This document shows, piece by piece, positions 13,901 to 28,900 of a stretch of 64,000 nt of DNA (position 1 is its first letter; the number at the start of each line of letters is the position of its first letter). Origin of the DNA: Phoronis australis. Its lineage: Eukaryota; Phoronida; Phoronidae. Both the position numbers and the translations under genes were made by a program. The stretch covers positions 243,041 through 307,040 of the forward strand of contig NMRA01000044.1 in NCBI GenBank assembly GCA_002633005.1, given 5' to 3'. The notes beneath the pieces are model-generated. The model saw only the letters and a program-made list of their open reading frames with translations. It searched no databases and was not told the origin of the DNA.

Positions 13901-16900
13901 CTTTAATTTTAATTGCGCAGTTGTACAAAAGTGTGGGACAAAACTGTACTAATACATTTTGGTTTCATTTTAAGATTTTCCGTAAATATCAACTTTTCAA
14001 AAGAAAGCACTTTGCACAGATTCTCCTTCACATTTTCCAAAGAATACTTCAATCTACAAATGTTGATTTTCCTATTGACATATGCAATAGAAATTTTAGG
14101 AATAATTTCACACTATAAATTTAAACTGCTAATTGAAGTATAAAAAGTGAACCTCTTGCCCAATCAACTTCAAGTGTAATTCTTAGTAATTCAACTTTGC
14201 TCGCCATTTCATGGCATACCACTAAAAATTCAGATTTCATAATTAAATTTAAACCTGAAAACCCGCCATCCATCAAAAAAATAATTTAGAGCCCTTATCA
14301 TTATAAGACTGGACTCAACTCGTCATTTCTCAGATTAGAGGTGACGTATAGGATTGGGCAAATTGAGAATTCATTTTCACTTGAGTTCAGGCTTGAGTTG
14401 GCTCATTACGGCTGGTTACTTTACGCGCCAAGCAATGTCTTGAACAATATCAAATTCGCTCCTTTTCATGCACATCGAGAAATGACTACTCCTTTAACAA
14501 CAAACAAAGTGAGCCCAGTTTTATAAGAATAAGTGATGTAAATCAAAACCTATTTCTTTGATGAGGATGAATTATAGCAGCTTTACAGAAAAACATATAT
14601 TTTGAATTCTGTTAACTTTGAAAAAAGTGGTATCTAACATATTACAGGAGAATATTTTGGGAACAACGGTGGACTCATTTCCTTAAAGCGGTTATAAACC
14701 TGCCTTCCATCATAAAAACAGCTTTGAATTTAAACCATACATGGTCTCACATTGTTCCTTAGTCAAATCGGAGATGATTTTGGGGCCTCAAAAAAGCTAA
14801 CAGTTGGTTAGTGCTTGAGACCAGGCTCTACAAGATGACTTGTCACAGTGTGTAATAACACTGTACTGTCATTTCCTTACAAACCTAGAAATCACTTCCT
14901 ATCTGAGAAATGAACAAGTCGAGACCAAGTTTATAGCGGCAAGTGGTCTGCATCAAAAGTTGCTTCATGGACAGAAAGCGGGTTTTTAATCGCTTTAAAA
15001 ATCTACTTTCTTAAGTTTTTATCTACAATTAGGTGGCAGAGAGTATTTTTGAGGTACTAGGTAAATTTAGAGGCAAGTCTGGGTTAGGCTTAACTTCTCA
15101 ATTTAATTGCGAAAAAAGCATTATAGATCATAAGTAGGAGACAAACAGAATGTAGTTGGTGGACTTTCTGAGTCACTAATTAATACTTCAAACAGCATCT
15201 ACCATTAGAATTTATGCAATATTGGGGACTGAAAAGCAAAAACCATGACACAAGACATCGTTCCCCAATAAATTTACTTGTACTGTGCTTATAAAGCTAT
15301 TCTCGCTGTACTCGTCAACCTACCTTGGTGTTTTCTTCCAGTTTCTGTGTCAGTAACGTCACCTGTTGGTTCCTTTTGGTGACCTTGACCTCGGGGTTAT
15401 TCACCAGCTGTTCGTTTAGATTAACCGGCGTCACTGGCTTAGTGTAGCTGAAAAATTGTGACACGATTAAATGACTTATGGTAATGTTTATTTAATTCTT
15501 TAAATCAAAATGTAATTGATAGAGATACGTGTAAATGAACCGACACCCAAAAACTTATTACTGCCTTTTTCCCAGTTTAGTTGGCTAAAAACAAAGTCCA
15601 CTTTCTCATAAAATCCATCTAGTGACATTCCCTACCATGATAACATTCAGTTTCTGTTACCAACAAGAATATCAAAACGATCAGTAACTCAAGAAAATGC
15701 TTCAGACTTTATTGGGGCTGGCCAAACATAAAATTGGAAAGTCAAAAATAACGCATGTATGCATCATGTCTGTGCTTCGAATCTTATCACTTTAAGGAAT
15801 GTTCCAAGACTCATTTATGAGAATAAAAGGCGCAGTTCGATTTTAGTTTTTACGCAGCTTAACAGGATGAAATGCAGCCTCAAGTCTAGGTGAATTATTC
15901 ATGGGGCGCCGCATTTCAAGACAGAAGACACATGTGAGACACTAGCATAGAAAAATTTGGGTTGAAGGTTATTCCAAAAAAATTGTGCACTTAAACAATG
16001 GCTGTGCACACAGCAATTTACACGAATTTCAAATGACTTCCTGCTATTTGAAAGGCTGTTGTCAACATGCCTGCATTGCTTACATGCATTATAAATCTAT
16101 CAAATCACACCCCATAGTTTTACCACAAAGCAAAGCCAACTCACCCACTATACTGAGTGGATCAGCTGCCTATAATATCATTTCAAAGTTCTGAAAATGT
16201 TTATTCATTGTTCCGTTGGGTGTAGAGAAAACTTTCACTCATGCAACATCATCCTTCACTCGTGTGATTTTGCTAGGAAATGTGTGAACTCGCCAAGCGG
16301 GCACTATGCAACGCAACCCAAGCAATTTTTAATTAACATATTGAAATGTACTGACTCACTTATCCCTGTACATATCAACTCCTACCAATAGCCCACAAAT
16401 CTTGCTGATTTCATTGCATTGAAAGTGCTGGCATCGACTTGGAGAAGTATTTGATACAGGTAATAAAAGAGTATCCGGCATTTTAATACGCAAAATATAA
16501 ATGTAGAATAATTGGCATTATGCCCAGGAAGCATTGCATCTAGGCATATAGAGTATCCATTCCGCTCAGGCACTGAACTCAGTTCACATGGGTCAATTAA
16601 GATGTGGTGCCTGGTTTGTTAATTAAATGATAAAAAAATGAACAAGTTGAAAGAAACGAATACCCATGCACATTCCACTCAGTGGTTATCACTGCTCGAA
16701 ATCAAATGGGGAGCTGAAACCTAAAACAATACCTTAGTCATTGGCACTTGTAATGTGGTCCTCCATAGTTCCCCAACTTACTGGTGGACCAGCTCACCAC
16801 TGGGGCAGAATGGGTCTCACATGGGCAGACAGTATTTGGCATAGACACCAAATTGGCAAAGTATTTGATTATGAAATACGAAGAGAGTGAGTATCAAGTT

Positions 16901-19900
16901 GGTAGAGTTGCAGGAAATTCCAGATTTTCATGTTACCATACTCCCACGGAACCAGAAAATCTAGAATTCATACTCACTTGCTTTATTTAAGGCACAATTT
17001 GCAAGGTAGAAGATCAAGTTATTCTCGTAGTACTTACATGTTATGCCGAAAGTTAATAATTGTGAAGTTATCAGGACTTGGAATGACCAATGACAAACAA
17101 AAGAGGAACACGTATCGTCCCACAATATGTAATAAATTTTGTGTTGTAAGATTTAATTGAAATAAATGTTTTTGCATGAATGAAGTCAAAATAATGATAA
17201 AAAGAGACAAATAAGAGGAAACTGGAAATCAAATAAGAGAAAATCAAAACCAAAAAAGGGGAAATTCTCTTACTGAGGAAAATTCTAAGCCCTGAGTTAT
17301 CTTCAAGCAACAACTTTATGGTTATTTTGCTAATTATTACATATTTCAATTTTACAGAAGAAAAAATTTAAAATATTTTATAATTTAACAAATAAAATAA
17401 AGAAAATGACAGCAACTAAATCTTTCCCTAAAATACAGTCTTATACACTAACTGTCAAATAAAGAATCCAGAAATTTAAATCTAAATTCTACAAACATTA
17501 AACTAACTTAGATCAGTACCTATCTAAGATCAATATTTATTCTACTCAGGCCAATTTTCCTTGGTGCCTCCTGGCTCATATAAAATCCATTTTTCATCTA
17601 CCGTTATAAACATTCCGCAAAGCCTTTATCAGCACCCTCTGAACACCTGAGGCTGGCAAACAAAAAATGTGCACTATTCAAGGAAAGATAACAGCAGGTG
17701 ATATGAGCTCTGCTGGACACACACAAAGACTAAAATTAATGATAGGTCTTTCGATATCAAAGGCAACGTGTTTATCAATGTTATATCAATGATAGAATAA
17801 ACGGCGTAATCACAAGAAGCCTTACTTCACCAATAGCTACATATACGTGGATTGTCCACCAAGGCTTTACGCACACAAGAGCGTTTTTTATGGCATCACC
17901 TGTCTCAACAGAGATTGAAAAAATATTTCATGCTCACTAACCCAACAGAAAGAGATGAAAATTTTCTTAACAATGGTGTTTATTTGACTTTCATGGAAGG
18001 GTTGTACCAAGCTACTGCAAGGGAGTGTATGACAAACTCACTTTAAATAAAACCTGTTGAATGTCAATTTCATGAACAGAAAATTCAAACCGTGTCTCAC
18101 TTAATTAAAAAATAAAAAAGAAAATCAATTCATTCTTGTCTTCGTACATTACAAGAAATTATGAAATTAACAAATCACAGTTCATAAACTATAAACCATT
18201 TGTTGCTTACTTTCACTTTTCAATCCAAAGAAAACAAAAAGCCAAAAAACAATCTTGAATTTTCCCAACCACCTATTTGATAATCAAACTGATCAACAGG
18301 TGATATCTGGTCCAAGGTAAAAAGTAGAGCAGGTACAAAGTCACATCCATGATACTCACAATACAGCCAAATACAAAAACACAACGGTCCATATTTCAGC
18401 CATCTCAAGTCTTAGTCAAGCAATGACTTCCAAAACGTTTGTCAAACAAATGTTCTCAATCAAACAATCAAGAGGTTTAAATACAAGTTCCCCACTGTAA
18501 TCATATAAGGACATGCAACTACAGTGTCATATCCGGACTGTGACAGGACTGATAAGGACCTCTGACATCACGGGGGTAGTCTCCTGTGTTGAAGGAAGAA
18601 ATGAACCAGTGAGAGGCAGGAAAGAGACACAGAACAGAGCCCTTTTGTTGGCTAACAGTGTAGACAAATAGGAAGGAAATGTCTTTGGAGTTGCCTGCAT
18701 TAAGTACAAGGAAAGAATTATTTTCAAATACCGCTAGCTCACATGTCTGGCCCGTTCGGGGAGCCTGGGAGCAATGGTTCCATAGTTGATGTTCTATAGT
18801 AAAAATAGGCAGTAATTTGATAACCAAGTTTTCTAATGTTCAGCATTCGATTTGGCGGCCTGCAGGTCACCAATGCAACCTTAGATTGTGTTTGGCGATC
18901 TGGGAAAAATTCCATGTCGCCACGAAGTCACCACTGTGATTATCAAAATCAGACAACAATTCCCTTAAAATTCATTTCAAAGTCCATGTTTTCCTAGATT
19001 TATTTAATACCTTTGATTCACAATTGTTCCAATTATTGCGTGAAATCCCCGCATTTGCCACCACGTTTAAATTACAACAGGAAGTAAACAAACGGAAGTC
19101 AGAATTGTTCAGCAAAAATCGGCCAAGATCGGCAAAATTCGTGCCATCAGCCCATGCGGTAATCTGCATGCTATGTTCATCCCTTGTCAGTGGGAGGAAT
19201 TGAGTTAGAGAATGAAGGTGGAAAAGCAAAAGAAAATGGGTGGCGCTATTTTTAAAATTTTTGCTTTTTTTTGGTCGACAAACTGTTAAGAAACCTCGGA
19301 CTTCATTTAATCACCCGAGATTTTCAGTTTTGGTCACCTCACATTTCGTTTGGCGTCATGGTTTTTTTGTCAGATTGAATTCCCAATAAGAATAAGACTA
19401 AACCATATTCAAATTCACAGACACAGGAAGAGATGATTCCCTATAGAATTTGAAAAAATTTATAAGTCCCCAAATGGTCCAAATTCTGAGCCCTCTCTAG
19501 GAAAGTAGTTATACCATATGAATTACAGAGGAATGGCCCAGTTTTTAAGGTTGAAGAATATATAAACTGCAGTGCTAAATAAACTACATCACAATAGTCT
19601 TTATTACATGGAGGGGAATGAAATAGTGAGACAAGAACTACCCCAAACCGAAAACAAGGCTCCACTGGGTTGTGGTGATAATGATAATGAGTTAAATCAA
19701 TATTTATTCGAGATCACTTGTCTACAGCCAATTAATGTTTAGTTTAACCAAAAGAGGGCAGCAACATCAGCTCAAAATACCATGAGGAAATTATCTTGTG
19801 TTTACAGTTGTAAGTCAGAGATATGAGGCAAAAATCCACAAAAGCATTCCATTTTCAGTAAAACTAGAACCTATCAATGAGTATCTGGCAACAGCTATCT

Positions 19901-22900
19901 AAAGAGAGAGTTACGTTAACAGTTCTTCAGTTTTAGACAATAATAATTGCTACAATTGCCATATTTCCAATTGTCAGGTACAGTGTACATACAACATTCT
20001 TGCAAATGCTCAAAATTTTACCAAAGGTTGTTTGATAATAGCTTTGTCATATAAACAATGGCAGATGCAAAGTTAAGTTTCCTGAAAAGTTACCTTTGTT
20101 GAGAAACTTGAGTCCCAAACTGAAGCACTCTTACCATACCAAAAATGATTCTTTTTTCCGATTACAAAAATTTTATATCAGAAATGTTGAACACCTAAAG
20201 AGAAAATTCCCAAGAACATTATGAACAACACTACCTGCATTTAAGTCTCAACAGCTCATGTTTTGTGAGATAAGAAAAACCTTATGTCTGATATCGATCC
20301 TCCACCTCTGTGGACAATTCAGTCTTCATTATCAGAAAAGGAGTCATTATCTAACCTCAGGTCTTCCCTGATTAGAGCTATTTGTTAATTGGTGGACCCT
20401 AGAGGCAGAATTCAATTATTTCTGAGTTACCACAGCTGGTGATGGCAGTGAATCCCTTGGTACATATTTCCTACAACAGGGGTCTCCTCTTGGACACTAA
20501 TTCACCACGCTTGAATAGTCCAACAAGATTAAGGTAAAATGTATGCAACCAGCTTGGACTGCATTGTCCAAGCTTGGCCTACAATATGCAAGCAAGTCAT
20601 CCCATACCCACTTTTGGAAGAGAGTGCCTGGGTTTTTGCTACTTTGGCATTTTTGTGTGTTATTCTACTTGAAATTAAAATCGATTATCAAATTATAAAA
20701 CTATATCTGTCGTTCCCATGTGAAATTTAGTGGAAGTAAACCCGTTATTTTTTCTACTAAAAATTTTATCAGAAAGTTTTGCATTTGGATGCATTTGGAT
20801 ACGATTTACCTGGTATTCCGAATTCCCTCAAATTTGCCTGGGCTAACACCTGGCAAATTTTATTCATGAGTTACCATGGTTTGTTTACTCAATTAACATT
20901 CCTATGGTAACTTTCGCATAAAACCACTTTTGTTGATGCATGCGTGTAAGTGAGCTGTCTGCAGTAGTGTCAATGCTCTCCAATAGAAGCGTCAAAAATA
21001 CCGGTATTCTGGGAGTCAGCAAGAATCATTGCGACACCACGGTTCATGAAATTAATCCCAGTTATTTGTTTTCCTAAAATATTTTCAGGATTTACATGGG
21101 CATGCAGCTATTGATGACCAATAGCTCTACCAAGTCCAGTACACTTAGGCATGAACCCTCATTGATTCTTTACTGACAATACACTTCACAAGCACACTCG
21201 ATATTGACGCGGCAGACGACCAGTTATTGTCCTTCAAATTGGTTATGACGCACCAATGCCCTCACAACTCTGGCGGTATGATTTGATCACCATTGATCGA
21301 GCTGTCCCGCCCGAAATTCACACCTTCAAAGGGAATTAGTTAAAAGGGCATTTCCTTCCTATTAATGGTCTAAACATTGAAATCACAAAAAGGCTAATTA
21401 ATTAAAACAAACTGGTCCAAAGTTTTCTTTGCTTGTGAAATGACCAACTTATGGTGCCACTGCTATGCAAGTCAACCTGATCGTATAAGAGACCCACTTT
21501 CGCAAAATCTTTGTCTCAATCCACATTTTGTGAGATTTTAGTTTGAATGACCAGAGCTTGAATTCAACATTTTTTGTTAGGGGTTACTCATAAATAACAT
21601 TTATGACACTGACATAGATTGCTTCTGAAGTCCCACTCCCACACAAGACAATGGTCAAAGCAAAGATAAAAACTTGAAACTTGAAAGAATCCCGAAAGGT
21701 TTCACCCCCCCCCAAAAAAAACCAAACCAATGAACCTAATGCATGGGTTTTTAAAGAAGCTGTCAATTGCATAAATTGACAAAAATAATTCTCTGAGAGA
21801 AAATAGACAAACTGACAAAGTTGATAAACAGTGTTGTGACAGTAATTTTTTGCCACTGGTCCTGTCAGTAGCATCAACTGCCCAAAAGATTACTGTGTTT
21901 ATTCTTTTCCTGTTTACAAATAAATCAATCACTAGTCTGTTTATAAACACTTTGGATTTTAGTAACATTTAAGACCATAATGCATCTTTAAACACATAGA
22001 ATTGTTCTGAATGGATGATCTAGGAGTTCAGATCACAGGGTGCACAAGTAGTTTGGTGCCAAACCCATCAAATCTGACAGGACAGCTCAATTTAAAGGTT
22101 GGACTGTCTAAACACTTTGGATGAAGCTCAAATCCTTTGCTACCAATGCTATTCCACCAAGCATGGACCAGTGTTTTCATAGAGTCTTTCTACTTTTACA
22201 GTACGAAAGTGATTGTTGGAAACTATCTTCCTAACCTGCTGATGTGCCTTGTCTGACTTTGAAACAAACGAACAATTTTAGTTATGGAGAAATGTCAATC
22301 AATATCATCTACACTAATGGAATTTTGTCGTGAGTCGAACATTTTTTTAAAATTTCACATCTTGACCCCTAACATATCAGTAATGGCTGGAAATTTTACC
22401 ATTAACTTTTTGAACGGTAAAAAGCGATTACAGGCATTAAATTTGAAAATTTTCACAACGATAAGTGAAGTTACTCACGCTGCCAGTGTTTCACCATTCC
22501 AGCAGTGGATGTTCTTGGAGACATCATAGTAGCTTTCTTGAGAACACACCAAATCTGCTAAGTTGTGAAAGAATCGTTTTGACGACATCACGTTTTTCGT
22601 GAAAACCTCAAACCGCTTGTGCAAGTCTAATGTATCTGTGCCCAGTGAATGCGACGTGTGACTGGCCGACGGCCGGTGATGTGTCGGATTTCTATTGGTC
22701 GAAACTTTAGGGTGCCCGCACTTGTGAATTACCTAAAATGTAACAATATTTGGGATGCAGAAACAATGATTTTCAGTTACACTCAATGAGGTGCGTGACA
22801 TGAAAATTAATGTATGTTCTAAATTTATTATATCAAAGTTATGACATATCCAGTAACTCAATTCCAAAACAACATTACATTTTTGAAAATCTAGTAAGAT

Positions 22901-25900
22901 GCCAATAATTGCCATGATTTTCAAAGATCAATGTTCGCCACAGGCCAAAAAGTTACATTTGAAATATTAATGAGACAGAGCACAAAGACCAAAAAATTAT
23001 TAATTGCAAAGATTGTCTGCTTTGTTCGGTGCACACTGTGGCTCTTTTTTTCATAAAAATTAATGATGGAAGGAAAACAGAAACAAAGGTTGAAAAAAAT
23101 ATTAATCAGATACGCCTGCATTGCCGTCTGCTTCGTTAGCAGTATGTTATGGTTAATAAGACAGTCAGCCCACATAGAGCCCAAGAGACTGTCAGCGAGT
23201 GACTCAAGGGAGTTTACATAGAAATCTGTCGTAAAGTGAAAGTAATTTCAATTGCCCGACGGAATTATCAGCAGACAGTAGGCAAGATTCTGCTCGGATG
23301 ATTTTCATTGGCCGGGTATTGATTAATGAAATTATCCAATTAGCATGCTAGATGAAGGGAGGGTGTTTAAGACAATTAGTTTGAACTCTGTGCAGGAGAA
23401 CAACCTCTTGACTAGTAAATTTTACATCAAACAGAAATGCTTCAACACTGAAAAAGCAGAAGTTGGCACATTTTGGTGGTAGCCATGACCAAAAAACCTC
23501 AGCAACATGTCGTTTTCAGGGATTATGCAGACTGGACATTTTCCTTTGAAAATCATGTTTGCGCACACAATCCCTTGTGGCATTCCAGATCTGCCACTGA
23601 AAGTTGTTGAAGTGGTAACAACATAAGAACATGGATTTTTATTTTATAGTTTTAAAAAATTGTTATCAGTAAGGTTGCAGATCTATTTGGTTTAGTTCAT
23701 TCAAACAAACTGGAACCTAAGGTACCTTAGTTTATCCATCTAAGTAGTTTACAAATTCATTGAGAAGATTCAGAATAATCAGAGATTCAGGTTATTTTGC
23801 TGAATTGTACATTGTAAACAGAAATATTACAAAATGAGGTTTCACCAGAATTCATACTGTGCAGAGATCAAGAAAAAATAGTAATCCCCATTCCAATTTT
23901 GTGGTCTCATTCCAAATTTACACAAAAATGGTGAAAATGCAATCCAAACGTATACAAAAAAATGACACGTCAGAAAACTGATGGCCTCATCATTGCTGAA
24001 GTGTCGAACACTTTTTTATTTGGCACTTAATTCACACCGAAATTTGGTCAACCTACTTCACTTCCTGAAGAACTCATTAACACAAAAAAGATGCTTAGCT
24101 TATTACATTTAAAGCCAACATGAAAATGTACTGACTGACCACGCAGAGCTACGGTGTCATATACATCAAAGATGACTTTGGTCATAGCCTGGAAATGTTC
24201 TCTTGTTTCAAGTTTGGGAAATTCTCCCAGAACTTATGGTTAAGTACCGCAGAAATTATGGTTAAGTACTGTTTGTGCATCCACAGGGCTTTCTTACGAA
24301 AAAGGCATTCCTATAAGTAACTAGTGCCCTCTAATGGACAACCATTTGAACTATAAAGACATCCCAGTTTGAAAATTGGGACTCACATTGGTCATTACCA
24401 GATAAATTAAAAAACAAAATTGCCAAAAATTATCATTGTCAAATTAAATAAAAACAAATCACATTGACCTCACATAAGATCCTACTCACAAAATGAGGTT
24501 TCACGAAACAAGGGCACAGACTGGCAGTAAGCCACTTGAGCGATAGATCATTGGAATATCAAACTACGACCCATAACGGAGACATAAGAACACACCAAAT
24601 TCAGAAAAAATCCAATACTCAGTGCCAAATTCTCTATTAATATTAAATAGATATTAGGATTTAACAGAAAACGTTTATAAAACAGACAAAATAGGAAGAC
24701 CAAGTACCAGCATTCCATTAGCAAAAATGTTCTATGCCAATTTCAATTACAAATAAGACCTATAGTAATGGTCTTTCTTAAAAACCAAATAGTGTAAGAC
24801 TTTAAACTTTTAAAGTTTGTCATAACCTTCTAAAAATATTGGAGTATGCGTGTGCCAGGAGATGTCAGTACAGCATAGACACAACAAGGCAACCGGATTC
24901 AGCTGTTCTATTGATCAAAGAGACCCTTAGTCAAAAATGAGCAGAAATTGTCAACAGAAAAGTGGCAAAACAGCAGAATAAACAAACAGCATGCCATCAA
25001 GATAAAAAGACAGACTCGTATGTCAGCCACAGCTTTCCCAGTCTCAATGGGTCAAACTAAAGTCAATGGAATTGTGTTTCACTTGTCGTTTGAATAACGT
25101 TAAAAAATGTGCTCTCTTATACAAGATGGTGTTTGAGCCTCAGGAAAATCAAATTTCGCAAAAAAGAACTAACTCGGGACCATGAGGGGAGTTGCTATTT
25201 GTATTGTATTGCAGAAAAAAAAGTGAAAGACCATCTTGCGAGAAGCCGATACCAATTTGATGAAATAAAATACTGTATATATACATACAGTTAAATGTAA
25301 ACTTAAGACCAGTTGCCTCAGGTGGATTTTTCAGAGACATTCTGTGGAGCCCAGAATGCACACTTTTAAAATTTCTTGTCACTACTTTTTGAACCCTACA
25401 GAGTACTTATTTACTTAATTTAAATTGAATGACCGACCATTTGACAATGGACAGTCAGTTAACACAAACCTCAAAAATATGAAAGTCTGGAAAATTTCTG
25501 TTGTAAAAAGAGATGCTTTTGCCAAGTTGTGAAGCCTTCCTTAAATAAGAGAATTTCATCAGAAAAGGCAACTTTTCCAAGGGATTTTGGCCATGAAAAA
25601 AACGACCCATCTGAATGGCATGCCCAGCATGTGCCAGCAATGAATAGTCCTGTGCCAAATACATCACACCCCCTCTGTACACACCTGTGAGTAAATCCGT
25701 GGTCCAACATCGATAGCGTGCAACACCGCTTCAGATATTCTGGAGTCAAGTGTCCTCAAAGTGGTCTCTATACTGTGCGATTTCTTCATCTTATCGGTTA
25801 GTCGCGCCACTGCGTCCAACATACGATTCCACGGCAGGTCGAATTCCTGAACTCGAGCCAGACAACCTCGCATGACATTCAAGCAAAAGTTTGTGCACGG

Positions 25901-28900
25901 CTTGAAGAAAATGTGTCCAGCGCAGTGCGAGCAATACTGCATACGTGTCAGAGCTTTCGCACAACTGGGGTCAGGGGTCAAATGCTGAGTTGTGTTGACA
26001 ACTTCTGTGCCAAGCTTAAGTGTGTCTAGCAAGGTCCTTGCCGTCCACATCGATCTTGTGAGCAGTGCTGAGATCTTGTTCGGGTAGTCACCGAACGGCG
26101 ACGGTGAAAGACTTTGCCGTTCTGAACTGAGACACTCAACGTAGCTGGCAATGTAGTGTGTGGTAGGTGGATCATTCATGATTTTGTGGAATATCGCTGG
26201 GAAAAGACTGTCAAAGAATTTGTCCACAGTTTCTATGAGATTGACTTCCTTGAAGTTTATGTAGTGATGTAAGTCTCTGTACAGGCCCACCAGAGGATCC
26301 AGTCGGTCCCAACTTTTAATGCCATACACTTCTGTGAATAGGCTGATTGTTCGATTTTCAGCAAATCTGATCAGATCATGGAAGTATTCTGAAATGATAT
26401 GAAAACAACTTTAAAGTTAAACCCGTTGATAAAACACAATACAATACATAAGAGAATATAAAAATATAGTCTGCAATACAGCACATTGCAATTCCAGTCA
26501 CTAAGTTTCCCTGAACGACTTTACAGACTTTCCAGACTGAAAAAAGTAAATAATCATTGCAGTGGGGTATGTAATGAAGTAATCAGGCACTCGTTTGAAT
26601 AATGGTGTGTTCAGTTTATTTTGAAGGATTTCACCCCGTTTAGCTGGCTAGAAAACAAATTTAAAGTAGGCATTTACTCTGATGAAATCGATCTCATAAT
26701 ATTCTTCACCATGATTCCATAACCAACAAGAACGTCGAAGCTGCATCAGCAAATGAACAAGATTGAGAGTTCATTGTGGTTGGCCAACCCTAAAATTGCA
26801 AACTCACAAATGGCGCATGTGCACACTGGCACATGTACACATAGAGAAAAAATGCCAATATCTAGTTCTGCTTTTAGCTAGTTAAACAGAGCAAAATACA
26901 GCTTTAATTGAAACGAGCAAAAACAGGACACACATTAGTAATTAATTCATAGTGAAATATAATTTCATAATGAAAGTTTCATAATCAGCAGTTATAAAAT
27001 GGTTCATTATTTAGTGTTATATAGGATCAGATTACTTCAGTGATAAGGGTCATGGGCCAAAGGTTAACAACAGGTGTCAATAATGGCAGCATGACATGTG
27101 ACTACCTTAACCACTGCAGGACATTCCAGGCATACTGTCCCAGTGTCAAATGATAAACAATGTACCACATGTAACAACTTGAAGTAAAGCACCCAGTCAG
27201 TGGGTGGAGCATTTAGGTCTTAACCAGGGGGATAATGGCTAATACAAATGAGGTGCTAATGTGTTAATTTTCTGCCACCTTGGTGCTAGTAAATTGCTAC
27301 AACAATGACTCAAGCATGCAAAAATGCACCAACAACTCAAGTGGAATATGTTTTTTCTTGCTTCTAAATATGTGTTTGTAAGACATCTGTGTGGATGTTA
27401 AAGTAAGAAAATAGTTTTCATATGACAGCATCACTCCTCCATTCCAGACTGGCTGGGCATCAAAACACTCAAACATTTATCAGGATTTTTCCACAAAACT
27501 AGTATGAACTGCAAGATGTAGGCCAGGGGAGATAACTATACATGTTCACACTGATTGACAGACTGAAGCAGCAGCAGACACAACAAGACCAGTAACAGAA
27601 GGTATGATTACTATCAATGAGGACATCTTTTTCAAAATGACCCAAAACTATGTGCCCAGACACTAATTTCCTCAACTACCACTCAACACCACCTCACACT
27701 GTTGTCATCACAATTGACTGTGGACAGGTGATGATCAACACGCATTATCAAATTCTACAACTTTCAGACACCAATTTACCTAAGTGGCCACTGGGATCAC
27801 TTATGGATGCTACAGCAGCCATTAGAAAAGCTGATTTACACTATAGGAAGTATGTTAATGACTTCATAACACCAACACGTGACTTGTGACTTAACAATTT
27901 CCGCCTGGTTAAAGTGAAATGAAATAAGGTGACTTACGCTATATTTCATGTATAATGGATACTGTTCAAAACATACACAGTTTAATATATCAGGAGTGGG
28001 AACTAGCGAACATAAAATATCATTGCAGGCGATCAGAGATTTCTTTCCCAGTAAAGCTGCACTTGAGCTGTCACTTTAAACGTGGTACTGGTTAATGCCA
28101 ACTTTGTTTTCTCATTTTAAACATATTTCATATTCTTAACTGAAGAGCAAAAACCAAAATTTGATCTGCGACATACTCACAGGTAACAGTCATTGTTGGT
28201 TCACGTGACTGACCTATTTGTGAGTGGAATTTCCTGCACACCACTTTCGAAAATTCTGGGTTGACGAACTTAAATTAAATAGACAATTTTTCGATGCATT
28301 TCATGACCTGTCGAGCATTTGTATGCTCTTCTTGGCAACAGCAAAATTTTGAGGCCGATCTTTTTAATCAGTGAAAGACCCATTCAATTTTCCTTTTTGG
28401 ACAGCTTAACAAGGCTAAATGTAGCTTCAATCAACTAGGATCCCTTTCATTGCTTATCATTCACCTTTTGCACGCTATGAGGGTTGTCAAAACTTGCAAT
28501 TATTTAAAGCTGCCCTTAATCCTGCTGTCCAGTATACTGAATTGTTAACCAAAGCGCTTTAGGGCTTAAAAACATCACCATGCTCACCTATGTAGCAGAC
28601 CACTAGCACTAGATTTTTTAACCCAGCGACAACTCATTCCAGGAGTAAGGTGTTCTAGAACAACTCAGTGTCGATGGCACTTAAATTAGTGGCTCTTCTA
28701 CCTTTTGAAAACTAAGTCAAACATATAAGGTGATTTTCTACCTCCACAAAAGAGGAGAGTTGAATCCGGGAGATGGGAATTTAGTAAACACGGGGTTCTA
28801 ACTTTGTGCTGGAAATAAACACTTACAGGGGTCCCGAATATAAGAACCAGTTAGATGTTTGTCATTCAGTGCTGTGAAGAACACTGGCTGTGAAAATGTG

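Noticed and set aside
18519-18827. A 102-codon minus-strand frame in intron 4
   Set aside because: No recognisable domain and no acceptor or donor with a matching phase; a second overlapping frame in another phase is nearly as long.
25455-25749. Minus-strand frames overlapping the 3' end of exon 3
   Set aside because: They are shadows of exon 3 or read through its donor into intron 3.
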